Source: Campylobacterales bacterium
GTDB taxonomy: Bacteria > Campylobacterota > Campylobacteria > Campylobacterales > Sulfurimonadaceae
DNA: 7,632 nt
Direction of reading: 5' to 3'
NCBI GenBank assembly: GCA_016937915.1
Contig: JAFGVR010000212.1
Location: 1 to 7,632 of the forward strand
Shown here: positions 6,151-7,632 of the stretch, one piece after another
Numbering within the stretch: position 1 is the stretch's first letter
Layout: the number at the start of each line of letters is the position of its first letter
Made by a program: the position numbers and the translations under genes
Notes under the pieces: model-generated
The model's database searches: none
What the model was told of the DNA's origin: nothing
What the model saw: the letters and a program-made list of their open reading frames with translations, nothing else

Positions 6151-7404
6151 ATGAATTATCGTGATGTAACTATAGAGAATCTTTTAATAAAAAAAAATGT
6201 TTTTTTAACAGGTGGGGCAGGAGTTGGTAAAACAACTATAACAAATGAGGTTATAAAATATTTTGAATCAGAATCGAAAAAAGTAGCAAAACTAGCATCT
6301 ACAGGGATGGCTGCTACACTCATAGGTGGGCAGACACTTCATAGCTTTTTTGATTTGGCGATTGCATCTGATTTGGATGAGTTGGAGCAAAAAGGTAAGC
6401 TTGGCATCCAAAAAAAAGTCCATAAACTTATCTCTTCAATGGACCTTATCGTTATAGATGAGATATCTATGGTTAGTGATGCAGTTTTGGAGATGATAGC
6501 TTATAGATTAAAGCAGGTAGATTTTAGCGGAGCTATCCTTATAGTGGGTGACTTTTTACAGTTGCCACCAGTTGTTAGGGGTGGTAGTGTGAGTTTTGCG
6601 TTTGAATCACCATCTTGGAAGGAGTTTGATTTTCAAAAGATAGAACTAACACATATATACAGAACTGATGATAAAGATTTTATAGAGCTTCTAAACAAAG
6701 TAAGATTTGGTGAGATAGATGAGGATGTTCACAACCATCTAAATGAGTTTATAAAACCCTTACCTGAGGATTTGGGTGAATTTACTTTTTTGTTTGGTAA
6801 AAATATATCTGCATCCAACCATAACAAGCGTCAGTTATCATTTTTAGATGGGGAGCTTTTTAGTTTAGAATCAGAGATAATAAAACATACTAAAGATGCA
6901 AAAGATGTTGATATAGAGAGATTTTTTAACGATGCAAGGATAGATAAGGTTTTAGAGTTAAAGATAGGGGTGCCTGTGCTTTTTACAAGAAACTCTTGGA
7001 ACTATTTTAATGGTGAGCGGGGTAGGGTGATAAACATAGACGCAAACTATGTTTATGTCCAAAAAAGTGATGCTAAGATAGTAAAACTTGAGAAGATAAA
7101 ACAGAGTAAAACAAGATGGGTAGAGAAAAAAAAAGATGCAAAGAGTGAGATGGTTGAGGAGGAGATATTTAGCATCTATCAGTACCCTATAAAACTAGCT
7201 TATGCTATCACGATACACAAATCTCAAGGGATGAGTATAGAAGATTTGATAATAGAGACAAATGAGATATTTGCACCAAGTCAGTTTTATGTAGCCCTAT
7301 CAAGAAGTTCAAATCCTAAAAGATTGACTTTAATAGCTCCAAAAGTTCAATGGCATAGACTAATATATATTAATAATAAAGCTTTGAATTTTGTATATAC
7401 ATAA
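6151..7404 (+). CDS. Pif1-like SF1B DNA helicase / AAA family ATPase
   Basis: This 417-residue protein has the motifs of a Pif1-family superfamily 1B (5'-3') helicase: Walker A GGAGVGKTT (21-29, Lys27), motif Ia LASTGMAATLIGGQTLHSF (48-66), Walker B VIDEISMV (Asp103, Glu104), motif III VGDFLQLPPV (132-141), THIYRT with Arg171, the late TIHKSQGMS (354-362) and VALSRS (Arg385). The length fits compact bacterial Pif1 proteins of about 430 residues with no added domains. Such enzymes unwind forked or structured DNA, including G-quadruplexes in studied members; the role here is inferred. The ATG at 6151 is the only possible start, since an in-frame TAA lies at 6139-6141 and Walker A begins at residue 21. 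No ribosome binding site precedes it. The gene is divergent from the response regulator. Two runs of nine A (6189-6197 and 7126-7134) lie in its coding sequence. Confidence 0.9.
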   Translation: MNYRDVTIENLLIKKNVFLTGGAGVGKTTITNEVIKYFESESKKVAKLASTGMAATLIGGQTLHSFFDLAIASDLDELEQKGKLGIQKKVHKLISSMDLIVIDEISMVSDAVLEMIAYRLKQVDFSGAILIVGDFLQLPPVVRGGSVSFAFESPSWKEFDFQKIELTHIYRTDDKDFIELLNKVRFGEIDEDVHNHLNEFIKPLPEDLGEFTFLFGKNISASNHNKRQLSFLDGELFSLESEIIKHTKDAKDVDIERFFNDARIDKVLELKIGVPVLFTRNSWNYFNGERGRVINIDANYVYVQKSDAKIVKLEKIKQSKTRWVEKKKDAKSEMVEEEIFSIYQYPIKLAYAITIHKSQGMSIEDLIIETNEIFAPSQFYVALSRSSNPKRLTLIAPKVQWHRLIYINNKALNFVYT

Positions 7405-7445
7405 AGTAACATATAGTAACTATATTATAAGTTTTAACTATAGTT
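7405..7445. repeat. AT-rich palindromes and 10-nt-spaced direct repeat after the helicase gene
   Basis: AGTAAC occurs at 7405-7410 and 7415-7420, exactly 10 nt apart. The second copy lies in a 15-nt palindrome, ATATAGT-A-ACTATAT (7411-7425). A second perfect palindrome, AACTATAGTT, lies at 7436-7445, and TAACTATA is repeated at 7417-7424 and 7435-7442. The stems contain almost no G or C and no U-tract follows, so this is not a convincing terminator. It may be an operator for the downstream gene. Confidence 0.4.
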
Positions 7446-7518
7446 TTGTATTAGATAAGGTTTTATTTATACTTAAACTGTAGTATTAGCGATAGTTATA
7501 AAAGTATAAGGAAAATAT

Positions 7519-7632
7519 ATGTTTGGTGGTAAAAGTGCTAGGCTTGAGACTGAGTTAAAAATAAAAGATGAAGAGATAAAAAAGTTAAAAGACGAGCTTG
7601 AATCTGCTAATAACCGTATTTACGATTTGGAA
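7519..7632 (+). CDS. N-terminus of a coiled-coil protein, possibly a soluble chemotaxis receptor (partial)
   Basis: Only the first 38 codons are in the window. The ATG at 7519 is well supported by AAGGA at 7508-7512, 6 nt upstream. The peptide starts MFGGKSARLETELKIKDEEI and continues as a charged heptad-like helix with no membrane segment or signal peptide. In Campylobacterota, starts of the form MFG-(S/G)-K followed by a coiled coil are common in cytoplasmic methyl-accepting chemotaxis proteins, some with PAS or CZB domains. That identification is a guess from style, because no diagnostic domain is reached. The rest of the gene lies beyond 7632. It is separated from the helicase gene by 114 nt of very AT-rich DNA with palindromes, so it probably has its own promoter. 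Confidence 0.6.
   Translation, partial: MFGGKSARLETELKIKDEEIKKLKDELESANNRIYDLE

Noticed and set aside
7474..7494. Sigma-28 (FliA) promoter upstream of the possible chemotaxis gene, from TAAA at 7474 and CGATA at 7490
   Set aside because: The spacing is about five bases shorter than the FliA consensus and the flanking bases do not match, so it is not supported.

Overview
The window is AT-rich, densely packed bacterial chromosome, most likely from a free-living member of the Campylobacterota (Sulfurimonas/Sulfuricurvum-like). This is an inference from protein style. The strongest clue is a FlgZ/HP0958-type coiled-coil zinc-ribbon protein lying between a Nif3-family gene and waaA, followed by an RluA-family pseudouridine synthase. 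From memory, Helicobacter pylori (HP0959-HP0956) and Campylobacter jejuni (Cj0705-Cj0708) have the same order. There are no mobile elements, CRISPR arrays, tRNAs or rRNAs.

Layout. Positions 2-4844 (+) hold a tight co-directional chain: a TPR protein cut by the window edge, a Nif3-like metal protein (23-nt overlap), flgZ after a 69-nt gap containing a hairpin, waaA (start codon unclear), an RluA-type pseudouridine synthase (1-nt overlap), and a DUF429-GIY-YIG fusion protein that overlaps the synthase gene. A REC-REC-GGDEF response regulator (minus strand, 6073-4826) converges on the fusion gene, and their 3' ends overlap by 19 nt. Its GGDEF domain is degenerate (GVEDF). A 77-nt divergent promoter region separates it from a Pif1-like SF1B helicase (6151-7404, +), which has no Shine-Dalgarno and may be leaderless. 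An AT-rich 114-nt gap with palindromes and a 10-nt-spaced direct repeat then precedes the first 38 codons of a coiled-coil protein, possibly a soluble chemotaxis receptor.

Functionally the main operon mixes housekeeping roles: Kdo addition to lipid A, rRNA/tRNA pseudouridylation, and a putative sigma-54/flagellar chaperone. The fusion protein joins a predicted RNase H-like fold to a GIY-YIG nuclease and is the least explained gene here. The response regulator keeps both phospho-acceptor aspartates but has lost residues needed for c-di-GMP synthesis, so it is probably a non-enzymatic signalling output. Nothing here is a clear-cut new defence or mobile system. The best leads are the two-nuclease fusion, the pseudo-GGDEF regulator, and several unusual translation-initiation arrangements.
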